From NCBI RefSeq assembly GCF_001649575.2, contig NC_051444.1, positions 20,533,983 to 20,597,982 of the forward strand: 64,000 nucleotides of DNA, read 5' to 3'. How positions within the stretch are numbered: position 1 is the first letter of the stretch; each line of letters starts with the position of its first letter. The position numbers and the translations under genes are program-made. Source of the DNA: Kryptolebias marmoratus (taxonomy: Eukaryota; Chordata; Actinopteri; Cyprinodontiformes; Rivulidae). The notes under the pieces were generated by a model. The model was given only the letters and a program-made list of their open reading frames with translations, searched no databases and was not told the DNA's origin. Positions 1 to 12,142 of the stretch are shown piece after piece.

Positions 1-36
1 GAGTTCAAGGTCACAAGGTCAAAGGTCAAGGTCAGA
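1..36 (+). promoter_or_regulatory. Cluster of four AGGTCA nuclear-receptor half-sites
   Basis: AGGTCA occurs at 8-13, 16-21, 23-28 and 29-34, giving direct repeats with spacers of 2, 1 and 0 bases. The first and last copies are extended to TCAAGGTCA, the form bound as a monomer by NR5A and ERR-type receptors, and the middle pair is a DR1. The sequence is certain but function is inferred. Fish repeats that contain AAGGTCA strings exist, so this may be the edge of an interspersed repeat cut by the window boundary. Confidence 0.3.
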
Positions 37-1173
37 ACAGTCCATGAACTCCAACTCTGCAACCGTTTACAGTAGACAGATCAAACTTAAGAGGCGGACA
101 CCTCACATCTTTAGGACCAGCCCTTTATGATTCCTGTCTGCAACTGATCAGCTCGTCGAGCCATCTTGGTTCAGCACGGACGCACATCGTGGCAGGCCCC
201 GTCAAAGTTTCTCCAGGAACTTTCTAGTTGTTATTATTATTGTTGTGGAATAAATCATCAACTTTGTGGCAGCTGCCAAGGTGAGAATGAAGCGGAACCA
301 TGGGCTAGTATGGTAGTATGATGAAACAGGGCATGGTAGGTACAAATTGGGCCACAGTAAGCATGAAGAGACACGCGGCAGGTGGCTGCTTTTTATACTC
401 AAGAAAGTATGGGAGTATGGTGACCAAAACTGCAAAAATCTGAAGCGGCAAAAGAATAAATTAACTCAAAGCTAGTTAAAAGAAAGATGAGAGAGGGAAA
501 AAAAAGCCACATCTCCATTGTCAGAATCAAACACAACTGCACTGCAGGTGTTTCACTGGAGAAGCTGTTAGCACTCACCATGCTGTGTACAAGTTTGAGA
601 AACGTATGCAGACAAAGGTCAAGAAAAGTTTGAGCAAAGTCACCATAGTTTAAAACACTGTGTCTGGCTAACTGAATTATGTAGTTATGTTGGGAAACTT
701 TTTTGTTATTCTTTTAAGGCATTTGCAAAGATAAAGAAGTAAAAATAAGTAGCCTAACTCACTCATTCACCACTGCAGAGACCTTAGTTCATCACCAGAC
801 TGCAGTGCTTCTGTTTTCTCTCTGTACATTGATCCAACACAGTTGGCAGTGTTTGTGTGTGGGCCGTTGGTGAGGGATTGCTGTCTCTGTACTATCACCC
901 TGCTAGTAGTTGGTGCCAGTGCAAAAGAAAATACATCCTGTCGTACAACTCTGAGAGATGCAAGAACAAAACAACAACCAAGAGTTATGTTGCCTGCAGT
1001 GATAGGAACTCGAGTTTAAGTCAGTCTCCAAAAGAGGAAACCAGAATACTCTCTCTTAAAACAGTGCTTAAAAAGCTGCAGAAAACGCCTCTAAAATGTA
1101 TTTGTCTTTTACTAGTTATGATGTCAGTTTCTCAGCTAATAACATATTTCTTCTTTTGTTTGTTTCTGTGCAG
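1..1173 (+). other. Upstream intron sequence (left edge of window)
   Basis: I see no coding exon here. The stretch precedes the first recognisable exon and is best read as the 3' part of an intron of the same gene. It ends in a pyrimidine-rich tract and a CAG acceptor at 1171-1173. The first 34 bases contain four AGGTCA hexamers in direct orientation. Open frames here are short and show no recognisable domain. Confidence 0.7.
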
Positions 1174-1451
1174 CTCCAGTCCTTCCTGCAAGTCAGCGTG
1201 TTTCAAATCCGTGTAGATGAGTGCCGTAGTTCAGAGTGCAGCAGTGCAGGTGGCTGCACCAATGTTTTAAATGTGCGAGACACTCCCACAGTGGTGGATT
1301 GTGGGACTATGAGTCTAGTATCTGTGACGGTGGAATCCACAGCTGTGTGCTCGTGCCCAGGGAGAGAGCAGTCCCATCAGTCCTGCGCTACATATCCCAG
1401 AAACCCCTGCTTCAATGGAGGCGTGTGTGTGGACACTCAGCATGGTTACAG
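1174..1451 (+). CDS. CadN/Hz-type cadherin exon: membrane-proximal Cys region and start of EGF1
   Basis: This is the first recognised exon, an internal one, so numbering here starts at residue 1 of the visible 659-residue part. The acceptor is a CAG at 1171-1173 after a T-rich tract. The donor is AG|GTGAGT, leaving phase 2. Residues 1-66 are a region with paired cysteines (VDECRSSECSSAGGC, then a CSC motif) like the Cys-rich box that follows the cadherin repeats in Drosophila CadN. EGF1 begins at Cys71, with NPCFNGGVC as its core. EGF and laminin G modules of this family sit outside the cell between the adhesive cadherin repeats and the membrane. The cadherin repeats themselves are not in the window. 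Confidence 0.85.
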
Positions 1452-1545
1452 GTGAGTTTAAATTAATTGTCAGCGCCAGCTTTATGTGTGTGAGCACCCA
1501 CCAAGACACTGCTGGTACATCTCAGTTTGACATGCTTTTCATAAG

Positions 1546-2192
1546 GCCCCTGTCACACTGGATGATGATGATGACACTACACTCTCCACAACCTACACAA
1601 TCTGAAAGACCATGGCTGGATTGTGGCAAATTTAGAAAACTTCCTTCATTGTGAAGGCAATAGTGACACAGCTACTCTTTTAGTACTCACCAAATAGTTT
1701 TTTCCTGCTAATTTCTATGTCCCAGAGATTCTATCCATCAAATCTATCATACTGTATACTCTCAACCTAGCACATCTCTCTCAGATCATGCAAAGATACA
1801 ACTACATGTATCATGTCTTGTTTCCATGACCTTGTCACACTCATGATTGTAGCTTAGCCATGAGACCAGTTCTGTTTCAAATTCTCAACGACCAAGCCAC
1901 ATTGGTGCACACAGGCCCCATGTCATTGATGCACATCCACCACACTCTACCCAGGACCCTGATATGCTGCCACAACAATGATAAACTAACATGATTTTGT
2001 TATGAAAGTTCTGTGCTTTGTTCAAACCATTGTTGACCTATTATGCTCCATCACATGTAAAGGGAGCCCACTATATTCATATTACATGCCTGACAATTTT
2101 GCCAAGACCTTATAAAGACCATCTAAGTCTGGCTGATTTGTTATTTTAATTTTTATGTTGTATCAGGGTTGTCATTCAGTGTGAAGGGGACC
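1546..2192 (+). mobile_element. Non-autonomous inverted-repeat element, copy 1 (complete)
   Basis: The left end reads CCCCTGTCACACTGGATGA and the right end is TCATTCAGTGTGAAGGGG, imperfect inverted repeats of about 18 bp. The inside has no credible transposase frame. Internal blocks such as CTTCATTGTGAAGGCAAT and the AACCTA region recur in four other places in this window (9662-10063, 11549-12142, 47440-48012, 51675-51852). This is the best preserved copy. The structure is that of a MITE-like DNA element. I could not assign a superfamily, and no target duplication is obvious. Confidence 0.65.
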
Positions 2193-5001
2193 CAAAAGTG
2201 AACAGAGTGAACTTCACAGGGATTTTTGTTTTCAATAATTTATGACCAAGGTGTGGAAAGTAGTTGTATTTCAGTCTTTAGGTTCTTTGATTTTAAATTT
2301 ATAAAACAGGAACAATAATTATGTGTTTAGGTCATTATTAATATTCCATTCAACAGAAATTATTCAATATGAAGGTGTGTCTGTACTCCAACTTTGTGGC
2401 TTTAGGCTAAAAAACAGATGTTTCCTCCCTTCACACGGACGTATCTAGCATTGTGACTGGCAGATAGTCTTGAAACTGAAATCAGATGAAAAGAGAAAAA
2501 CAAGTTGAAGGAGATCCAGAGAGCGAAAATGACCAAGAGACAATGTGACTTTTTTTGAAATTCTGATCTGAAAATAGTTTAGGGTTCAGACTGAATCCAA
2601 CAATTCAACAAATCTATTTATTTATTTTTTATTTATTTATTTTTTTGTATACAACATCTCTTTTTCTACAAAGTACTTATCAAGAGAATGGTATGTATAC
2701 AATCTAAATGAACATGGTTAGAGAACCTATATGAAAAAGTTGTGACAAGATATAAAATCATTAATTCCTTGGTATGTGTGCATCTAATTATATGGTAGAT
2801 GTTTTCTGAATGTAAAAGAAAAAAATAAACAAAACTCTCCATCGAATGATTTTGATGATGTAAAAATTTTGAACCAAACCAATAAATCAAACCTACCCAG
2901 TTCCACTTAGGAAAATTTGTATTTAAGTCAGCAAATGTTTTAATAATTGCCAAACAGGTGAGTTTTCAAACTAAAGTCCCCAGTCTATTTTACTCACTTT
3001 GGTCATTAGGATTAGAGTATGTTGTTTTCACCGGTGTGTTGCGATAGTAGATGAGGTTGAATTCAAATGAAGTTACACTTAATTTTATGCATGCTAAAGG
3101 GATTTCTTGAACGCTGTAACAGCTGGTAACGATTACAGCTGACATACATCTTCATTTGGAGAAGTTTCACATTTGAATGAGTTTTTGTTGGAAGTGTGGA
3201 CAGCAGCCACTACAAAAAGAGGCAAATAGTCCATTTTATTCTGAGTATGCTTGCAGAGTTTTAAATAAACTGTGATGTTTGTTCATTTCTTTTTGGAATG
3301 GATCTTTTTTTTTCTATTATTTTTTATTTATTTATTTATTTTTACCAAACGTACAAATCACAGAATGTTTTGAAAGACTTGCTCAAGTAATTTTTTGCTT
3401 GCTATACTAAGATTTAGTTTTGCTTGAAAGTGGTAAAAGCTGCATTGCAGTTGTTGTAAAGATGGCAATTATGGTCCGTTCAAAGGATACCATTAATTTA
3501 ATTATTATTGTAATTATTAAAATTGAAGCAATCTGCTTTTTTTAATTTTTTCCTTTTATTTCAATCAGGTCATTGACAAGACAAGTATCATCAGATTACT
3601 GTCATTTACAGCCTGCTGTCCTCTCATCACACTGGTTCCATCATATGCCTGAGCATTGAGTTTTTGTTTGTCCCCATCAGGGAAAAAGGCTGTTCAGTCT
3701 TTCCTAAAGCACACTGGCAATTGATTCATGCATTGATTCACAACAGGGAAAAAAGAACAAGAAGACAAACAACAAAACAAAATATAAAAATAAACTGTTT
3801 TTGCACCGCATGGTGCATGTCTGTATATTTCACCACAAGCACAAGCTGTGTCTGAGTTAAAATGTCTTAACACCTTAAAAGGTAAACTTAGCAGAACAAA
3901 CCTCTGCCATTATACAGTATTTTCTTGCATGTACTCCAATGAGGGGGATTGTATTCATGTGGTATTTAATACCCAATTGTAGGCAGACATTCAGGTTAGC
4001 AGTAGATTCCACAGACCAAGTAGATCTTCAAAATATTCTTGGGAAGACAAACTCAAGACACCATTCTGGTATGCTTTTGTCTTTTCCAGCATTCCACCAT
4101 TTACATTTTTGACTAGAAAAAAAAAAAAATCTGCCATGTTAGCTGTCACATGATGTCAGATTTTGTGTCGACTCCCCAACAAACATATGAACAGAAGAAG
4201 TGTCTTCATTAGCATAAATGACTATAAACAAGAACATAACTGAGGTGATAACCTTTCAACAAATTCTTTCAACTCCAAATATGTATGAAGTTAAGCTCCT
4301 GGGTGCTTCCTGTAGTAGAAGAGACTCAGTGACCCTGTTTAAACTTGACGTTCTTCAGCCTGATGCACTGCATATCCTCAGGGTTGACTTTTTAATGATG
4401 GAATTGAAGGGCTCTTTGCAACCAATTAAATACATCATCAGTGAGTGGGAACGAGCCTTTATCGGTTTGAACTTGAACGCCATGCAAACTTTGCATCTTA
4501 TGATGAAATTAACAGTCAATGTTCAAACTTCTATTGGTTTAGAAGTAAAATAGATATTTTTTTTTCTCTCCACATTGTTAAAAGATTGTTTTTTAGCCAA
4601 TGTGAGAATTAACTGTTAATTTAATTATTTTCATATGGAGACAGGTGACAGTAATAAAAGGTGAGTGAGGTTAGTAATCTAAAATATACCATTTAACCAA
4701 TTACCTGTTTATCAAATTGAACACAGTACACTATTTTTGTAAATAGCATTTTACATATAATACTCTGCTATATTAGAATTATTGATAATATTGTATATTG
4801 CAGAATTTACCTCCCAAAGCATAATGTGAAGAAATAGAGAAAGTTGATGATAAACACACACACAAACACTTGTACCCACATATTGACTGGACCTTGGCAG
4901 AATTTAGACATCACAGAAAACAAAATTAAAGCAGCTGCTGTTTGTTTTTCTCTGCTAATATGCCTAGATACTTTCATCTAGAGGCAGTAGCATGGACATG
5001 A

Positions 5002-5022
5002 ACACACACACACACACACACA
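5002..5022. repeat. (CA)n microsatellite
   Basis: An uninterrupted AC/CA run of about 21 bases, followed by more broken CA-rich sequence to about 5060. Confidence 0.9.
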
Positions 5023-5759
5023 GACACCCACACTCACTCACACACACAAGCACACACTGTCCTTCTAAACATACATAGATGCAAATGAACAAAACCCTCT
5101 GTCACACGTGTATCCACAAAGCTTTTGTGCTGCGACTTGTAGAAGGTAATTTTACCCTTCAGCTTCATTTAATTAGAAGCAGCGAGTGAAAAGGGCAGGA
5201 TTTGATTCTGGCTGGCAAGGCGAGCATGTAATGTGGCTCACTGTTGGACCTGAGCAGGGTGACTCACTGGATTCATGTTAGACAAAATCCTTGAATTACC
5301 CCCATGCACTCACACATTTACTCACACCTGCATACAAAAGAACACAAATCCTTCAAATATTATTTCTATTTTCTTGCTCATAAACTACACTCCTCTAGAC
5401 ATTGTTCTAAAGCAAAATGGATATTGTGTTGGACTCCCTCATTCATGAATGTAAACCAGATTTATTTAGTTAGTTATTGCTTAAAAATAACCCTGTCAAT
5501 ATGTATATCAGTGTTTGTTTTGTTTATGTTTGAATTGTTATTACAATGCCTTTTTTGTGGGGATTCAACCCTTGAATAGAGAGCATGTAGGCACAACTAA
5601 TAGCTACGCAGTTGGTGTGAAGATTTCAAAATACTGTCTTTTGTTCAAGCTATTGGGATTAGGCCAAAGTTTTTTATTTTTGTTTTGTTTTGTTTGTTGA
5701 TTTTTTTTATTTAATTCTTTTTATTTTTATTGAGGAGTTGTGATAGTCCAGTTGTCCAG

Positions 5760-5795
5760 CCACTGCTCACTGACTGCTTGGTCAGTGAGCAGTGG
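5760..5795. repeat. Perfect 15-bp hairpin
   Basis: CCACTGCTCACTGAC at 5760-5774 is followed by a 6-base loop and its exact reverse complement at 5781-5795. It lies alone in intron sequence and is not part of a repeat family that I recognise in this window. Confidence 0.85.
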
Positions 5796-8616
5796 TTTGA
5801 TTTGTTGTTTTTTACTGACAAAACATCAGAGACATCATTGGTTTCCAGACATGTTGCCTTTATGTATGCTTGGGATTTTGTCTCCATGTTTCCAGTCCAC
5901 TTTGTATGGAAAGAAAGTGGCCCCTGCAAATCAATATAAAGTTGCTCAGAGTAATTTTATTTTTACTTTTGTCTTATGATTACATTTTTGAACCATGTAT
6001 GGATTTGTGTTTTATTGAAATGACAATGCATTGACATAGATTTTCAATCCAAGACACAAAAACAAGAACATCAAATACAGATGAACATTTGAAAATACTG
6101 TTTCATTTTTTGCATTTGTTATAAAATACAAAATAATCAACATGGCTTTAAAAACTTGCTGCAATTATTTTATGAAAATGCAGACCTGAGTGGAAATGTG
6201 GGAAAATGTTCTTCATGAAGTATCAGTCAAACAGATGTCAGTGAGAGAACAAGGCAGAACAGGTAAGGTTGCCAGGGTCACAGCTGCTGCATGATTGTCA
6301 CATTTTCAATCATGCTACAGTGTCTGAGCCCTGCAACATCTGCTGTGTGATTCTCAAGGTTCAGAGAAGGAAAGTAGATAAAATGTGGGATGTCAGAAAC
6401 AGAGAAAATGAAGATGAAATGAGAAAGAGAGAAATAAATAAGAAGAAATTTTAGTAAAGACTAGACAAGTGTGATTGAAAAGTGATGAAGAAGACTGGGG
6501 GGAAATGGAAATCTGAAAGTTGGGGATGTAGAGGAAGAATCTGAACAGGAGACTAAAGAAACGGATAGAAAATGTTTTTGCAGAGTAAGGATGAAAAAAA
6601 TAGAATAACTGATTAAAGTGTATGATAAGGAGTAAAATGGGAGGAAAGATAACTGAAAAATAAAAACAGTGCCGGACAAGAGAAGTGAGGGGGTGAAAGA
6701 ACACGTACAGATAAGAGTTAATAAAAGATAAAATTGCTGGAGGATAGTTTTCTGCTTCACTGGCTTTCAGATATGACCACACCCCATCGCAAACAAACAC
6801 AAACAGATTACAGTCCAAGATTGAAGCAAGAACATGCAGATAATCAATGCACTGGGATTAATAATGAGATTTCAGGAGGGAGTGAGTTGAGGGGCGGGGC
6901 GGGATTACAGCACCCGGCCCATCGTTGAACCTAATTCCCAGCAGACCACGAATGAGCAAAACAAATCTGCCGTAAGAGGATTGTAGGGTTTCAACTAAAA
7001 CTATGTCTCAGATTGTGCACAGAGAATTAGAATTAGGGTGACATTACAAAAATGGAAATACAGGCAAGAACATTTTACTGGGGTCTCTATGCTTCACTCA
7101 AAAGCCTCAGTTTAAGAGCTGAATTAAGGAAGCAGCCTAAGTGACATTAGCCATCGCTATAAATAACAATACAATGAAATACTTCTTTTTTTGTTTTCCT
7201 TTTTCATAATGGTTTGAAATATTGCCCAATAATAATCAGTGATTGGAAGTGTATTATACTGTATTTATGTTTTCCAATGTTCTTCTCCAAATCAATGAGA
7301 AGGGAAAAAAGGCTTAAAAAAGTTTAATCAGGTGGCTCTACAGTTTCAACATAGTTCGGGGAAAAAAAAACAAAAAACAGAAAATGATTGTCAAAAACAT
7401 CAAATATCTCATCAGAATTTGTCTTCAAACAAGTTTAAAGCTCTTTTTTGTTCACTGTGTTGTGTTGAACATAGCTGACACAGATTCAACTTAGTAACCT
7501 TTGATTAGAAGCTGCAGAACCCAATTTGAGAAAACACGGCAAACCGAGATCACAAGTCAGCATATGGCAGATTAATTCTCAAAAACTTTCTAGCTAGTAA
7601 TGATCTCTTTTGAAAGCACAATATTAGTGCAACTATTGTGTTGTAATAGGCCACATAATAGGTACAAATAAAGTGTCAAAAGCATTTTTTTTTCCAAAAG
7701 TCTTTAATTTCAGTTCATAAAACAAGACAAGATACAAGCAGACGACTTTTAGATAATGTTTGTCTTAAGTGAACTTTGAAGCAACAGATGAGAATTTGCT
7801 CCTCAGCAATGCAAGAAAAGAGAACTCAGTACCTTTGACTTTACACGTTTTACAAACATCATTCTCTCACTCAATCCACTTTTTCCTGTAATTATTGGTT
7901 TAATAGAAACCTGCAGAGGTTTTAAAAAAGTAATTAAAAATAGGTTTTAATATGAATAGTGCTCAGCTGTTTTACATTTTTTTAAAAGGTTAAAATAAGA
8001 TTGAATATCAAAGTACCCCAATTTCAGTTGGTTAACTGAATTTTTTTACCTGACAATCAGGATGTATGCTGAAAAAATGATCAAAAAGAATTGTTTTTGT
8101 CAAAAACGTCTATCACTGTAAAAGGAATAAGTGGGTAGTGACTGAAAAGATGACAAAAAAAAGAATGAAATCTTCCTGAGGAGAAGAGGTGAGAAGTGCA
8201 GTTTTGACAGGAAGCAACAGTACAAATGAGGACGTGGATATCTGAAAATACAGAGAGAGAGGAGTTTCCTAGTGATGCAGTGATTCCCCTCCTGTGGTTC
8301 TGCCACTAATGAGAACATCTGCATCTGTGAAACATGCAGAGAGTGAGTGATAGCCGAAAGGGGAACGTTGCCTGAAAGGAGAAAATAACTCGGCTTAAAG
8401 ATGCTGAGTGCCTACATACTGCAAAAATTCTTAAAAAAATAAATGAATAAAAAGCAGAATGTGGTTCAAAAGGTGTGAGGAATAAAATGTGTTTTTTAAG
8501 TTGCATAATAACATTTTCTGGATATGGTGCTAGAAACTAAATTATCTATTTATTGCTTCCGCTAAAAACTTTTCACATGTAATTTTGCCATTTTTTCCCT
8601 CTCTCTTCTTTGTAAG

Positions 8617-8831
8617 GTGCCAATGCCCAGCTCAGTTTGAGGGACCTGAATGCCAACAGAACAAGCACAGTTTCCATGGCAATGGCTATGCCTGGTTTCC
8701 TCCTATGATGCCTTGCTTTGAGAGCCATGTGTCGCTGGAGTTCATCACAGACGTGGCTGATGGACTGCTGCTGTACAGCGGCCCGCTCGCCCAGCTGCAA
8801 ACCTGGGACCATGAGGACTTCATGGCCATAG
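8617..8831 (+). CDS. Cadherin exon: end of EGF1 and start of laminin G domain 1
   Basis: It is joined in phase 2 to the exon at 1174-1451. It reads CQCPAQFEGPECQQN, which supplies Cys94, Cys96 and Cys105 and completes the six cysteines of EGF1 (71, 79, 85, 94, 96, 105). Laminin G domain 1 starts about residue 109, with SLEFITDVADGLLLYSG as its typical second strand region (F.T....GLLLY.G). The acceptor is TGTAAG at 8611-8616 after a CT-rich tract. The donor is G|GTATGA, phase 1. In this family the LamG domains are extracellular and non-catalytic. Confidence 0.93.
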
Positions 8832-9661
8832 GTATGAAACGCTTGAAGCCTAAAAACATGCCTCATTTATCTCTGGTCCAAAATGGTTTAGCTTGGGAGT
8901 TGCAGACCATGGTTACTGTTTTTGATAATGTCACATTTCTGAAAAAAGTAAATGAAGGTTAGCTAAATCAGACCAGGTGGTCTGTTGGATGACAAAGATA
9001 AATTTATTCACTGTATAAAGAACTGCACAAGCAACAGTCCTTAAATCACTTATATGTTTTGATTTTGCACATAATTCCAGACTCTACCACAATCAGGCTT
9101 GACAGTATAATGTGACTTTATGCACAAATCACATCAAAGTGAAGCTTATGACCATATCTCAATGGAAGTGAATAATCAAGGAATGGAGCTAAGGTAGAAT
9201 AATGGTGAGGGGAAATATCTAGTAAAGTTCAAATCAGGTAGCGTTTAGTTTGCCAATGACAGTGATGAAGTCTTTATATTTGTATTTATTTATTTTATTT
9301 TAAGACGTTAAATAAAATGTCTGCTGAAAATAGAAAGAAGCTCATGACTGATTAGCATTGCTTTGCTGCTGGACAGAAATCATGTGGCCCCACATTTCAT
9401 CATAGTCCTCACCTAGATCTATGTTGAACTAGATACTTGACAAAGATTTATGACTGAATGTCTTTACCACTGTATGAAGTGTCTGTGGCCTGAAAGCAAA
9501 ACTGAAAAAGAGTATATTCTATCAGTTACACCGACACCCCAACCTAAATCTGGTCAGGCAGAAATGGTCAGTGCAAATAAGCCTTTATACTGAGAGCTGT
9601 CTCAAACAAATACCAATTTCAATGTGAATTCCTGTTGTGCATCAACTTAGCATTGGCTAAG

Positions 9662-10063
9662 ATCCCCTTCACATTGGATGACAACTCTCCTTGGTTGTCA
9701 GAATTGGCCATGCTGGCCCCATGCCTAGGTTACAACCGCGATCAAGACATGGTCATGGAATCAACCTAGCACAGATGTAATGCTCAATTCAGTTATGCTA
9801 TATTAGCATGGTGCGATCTTCTAGCATGTAGTTGCATCCTGAGACTGAGATAGCCATATCAGGGCAGGTGTAAAAAGCATGGTGAAGACACATGAAACCA
9901 TTTCAAGGACACGGAAAATAATGAGGGAAAAATTGGTGAGGACTAAGAGCATAGCAGTGTCATGGTTTCCCTCACACTGAAAAATGTTTCCTAAGTTTCC
10001 CACAATCATGTTAATAGGTTTTGAAGTGCGTAGCAAGGCCATCATCTATTGTCAAGGCGGCCT
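9662..10063 (-). mobile_element. Non-autonomous inverted-repeat element, copy 2 (reversed, shortened)
   Basis: It begins with CCCCTTCACATTGGATGAC, which matches the reverse complement of the right end of the copy at 1546-2192. The far end, read on the - strand, has a decayed GGCC...GATGATGG terminus followed by an AACCTATTAACATGATTGTGG block that parallels the left interior of copy 1. At about 0.4 kb it is internally deleted relative to the 0.6-kb copies. Confidence 0.5.
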
Positions 10064-11548
10064 TAAGTAATTCATGTTTTTTGTTATACACACAGTTTTG
10101 TTACTCACTAGAAAAAACATTGCACAATTTGTGTAAAAAGATGTATACACAGTATAGGTGTGAGCAGAGCTTTGTTGCAATGATGTTGGTAGCTGGAAAG
10201 GTAAAGTAACTGCAGTAATAATCTTGATCTCTGAGGACAATAAAACCAGTTTGATCAAGAGCAGGAATTATAGACAGATAAAACGAGGGGACAAAAAGTG
10301 TTGTAGATCTTGGTGTATTTAGGATCTTAATCTGATAGACTCACACTTCCTTGGCTCTCCTGCTACCTCTTTGCTTGCACTGGTCCTCCCTCTCAGGAGA
10401 GATGCTGTTGTTCGATCACTGCCAAAGTAATGTGTGGGAGGCGAGGTCTGCCAAAAGAGCCGGATGTGTTGTTTGTACATTGCTGTTTGGGTGCATATTA
10501 TGGGCAGGTTTGCAGTATAATTCCTGATTTCTTGTTTTGTTTGTTTTTTGTTTTTTTCTTGCATTTGTGGCCTATTTTGTGTATTTATGTGCGTTGCGTG
10601 TGTATTCATTATTGGGTCGTAAAACTTAGGATTAGGTTAGTTGAGTTGTTAGTGGAATCCATGTGCAGCATGTAATTAGAGCCAGGCTGTATATATTTAG
10701 AGCTCTAATTAACTTGTTTCAAGGTTGACCTACTGCATGTAACAAATCCATCAGCAAGCCCAGACTGAGCTGGAGCTTAATATTACTGCACTGCAGCATG
10801 TAAGTTTTAAACTAGTCCAGCCCCCATTTTGACCTCCATGAAAATGCTGATTGGAATAAAATGAGATTTCCAGAAATCTACATATTGACTCTTGACCTTT
10901 AAATAAATCAGTAGCAATAATATTATTACACAATTATTTCTGTTTGTTAAAATTGGGCTCTTTTCTTAGGTTTGAAAATTAGGTTTTGACACATATTAGT
11001 TCTAAGATTAAGCAAAATGCTTAGGAGAGAAATGGCTGTAACATTACTGCCATTACCTGTGGTTTTATGGATGAATTTCAAGTGACATTCCTGATTCACT
11101 CATCAAAATATTTTATGGACTATTGTTAAAAATTGATTAATAAAACTGCTGAATTGTTCAAAACAATTTGATATATAAACAGTTTTAAATACATTAAAGC
11201 TCAATTTAAGAGGAACTTCAATTATATCAAAGTTAAAAAGAACAAATTAGTTACTGCCTATTTTTAGTAGGATTTTCATATTAAAATATTGTTAAATTCT
11301 GTCCCTTAAACCACCTTTTTGACTAGGGTAGGTTTAGTTAAAAGGAAATAAATAAAAGCTACAAGACCTAAAAGGCAGACAGGGAAGTATATTGTATGTT
11401 CAGTTCATACAGAGGGAAATTATGAACTGTATTTTTGTCAATGAACTCTGCAATACATTGGAGAAAGCACAAAGGTCAAAAATAAAAGAAGTGATAAAAG
11501 GTGAGCCCCACTATAACAAAGTGGATTGTAGCTGGAACTGATGTAGTA

Positions 11549-12142
11549 AGGCCTTTCCACACTGGAAGATACTCTGGGCACACTTTCCACAGCCTATTAG
11601 AACACGATTAGATGTCGGCAATTTGGAAAACCTCCCTCATTGCGAAGCCAATCACAACATAGCTGCACTACTAGTATTCGCCAACTTGATTTGCAAACAT
11701 ACCCCACATCATGGATTTTCTGCCACCACACTTCCCTAAAACTCCACCTAGGTCCTCAATATGCTGCTGCCACAATGACAACCCCCCATGATCTTGCAAC
11801 AGATATTTTGTGCATTTTCAAACCTATTACGCTATATCACTGATAATGGAAAGCCATTCAGCATAGCGTTCCTAATGCTATGCTGAAGACCTCTCCAGGA
11901 CCCTGCAAAGACCATTGTTGTTTTAAACAAAGTTTGTGTAGGAGTACTTCCTGGGTTTGTGCAGGAGTTCTTCCTGGATTCGTGCAGATCTAACTGAGGT
12001 GCTCTTTGACTTGGATGAAAATAAACTTGAATATAAACAAGAATCCAAAGAGCTTGCTTTTAAATGGTTGAAATGCTTTTATTCACCTGTTCTCGTTGAC
12101 TTTTTATGTTGTCACAAGATTGTCATCCAGTGTAAGAAGAAA
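11549..12142 (+). mobile_element. Non-autonomous inverted-repeat element, copy 3
   Basis: The left end is GGCCTTTCCACACTGGAAGA and the right end is TTGTCATCCAGTGTAAGAAG, both diverged from the CCCCTTCACACTGGATGA consensus. The interior shares the block with CCTCCCTCATTGCGAAGCC and the later AATGACAA...GATCTTGC stretch with the copies at 1546 and 47440. It is about 590 bp long with no transposase frame. Confidence 0.55.

Larger units (their letters stand above)
1452..8616 (+). other. Intron with one inverted-repeat element and a perfect hairpin
   Basis: This is a 7.2-kb phase 2 intron (donor GTGAGT, acceptor TTTGTAAG). It holds a 0.65-kb inverted-repeat element at 1546-2192, a (CA)n tract at 5002-5022 and a perfect 15-bp hairpin at 5760-5795. 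Otherwise it is AT-rich sequence with homopolymer runs. The open frames at 4218-4553 and 6393-6818 show no domain, no codon bias and no splice context, and I do not call them genes. Confidence 0.8.

Noticed and set aside
4218..4553. 111-codon open frame on the + strand
   Set aside because: No recognised domain, no splice or promoter context, and composition like the surrounding intron; a chance frame.
6393..6818. 141-codon open frame on the - strand
   Set aside because: It is the complement of a purine-rich GA/AAG stretch and gives a low-complexity F/S/L-rich product; no domain.
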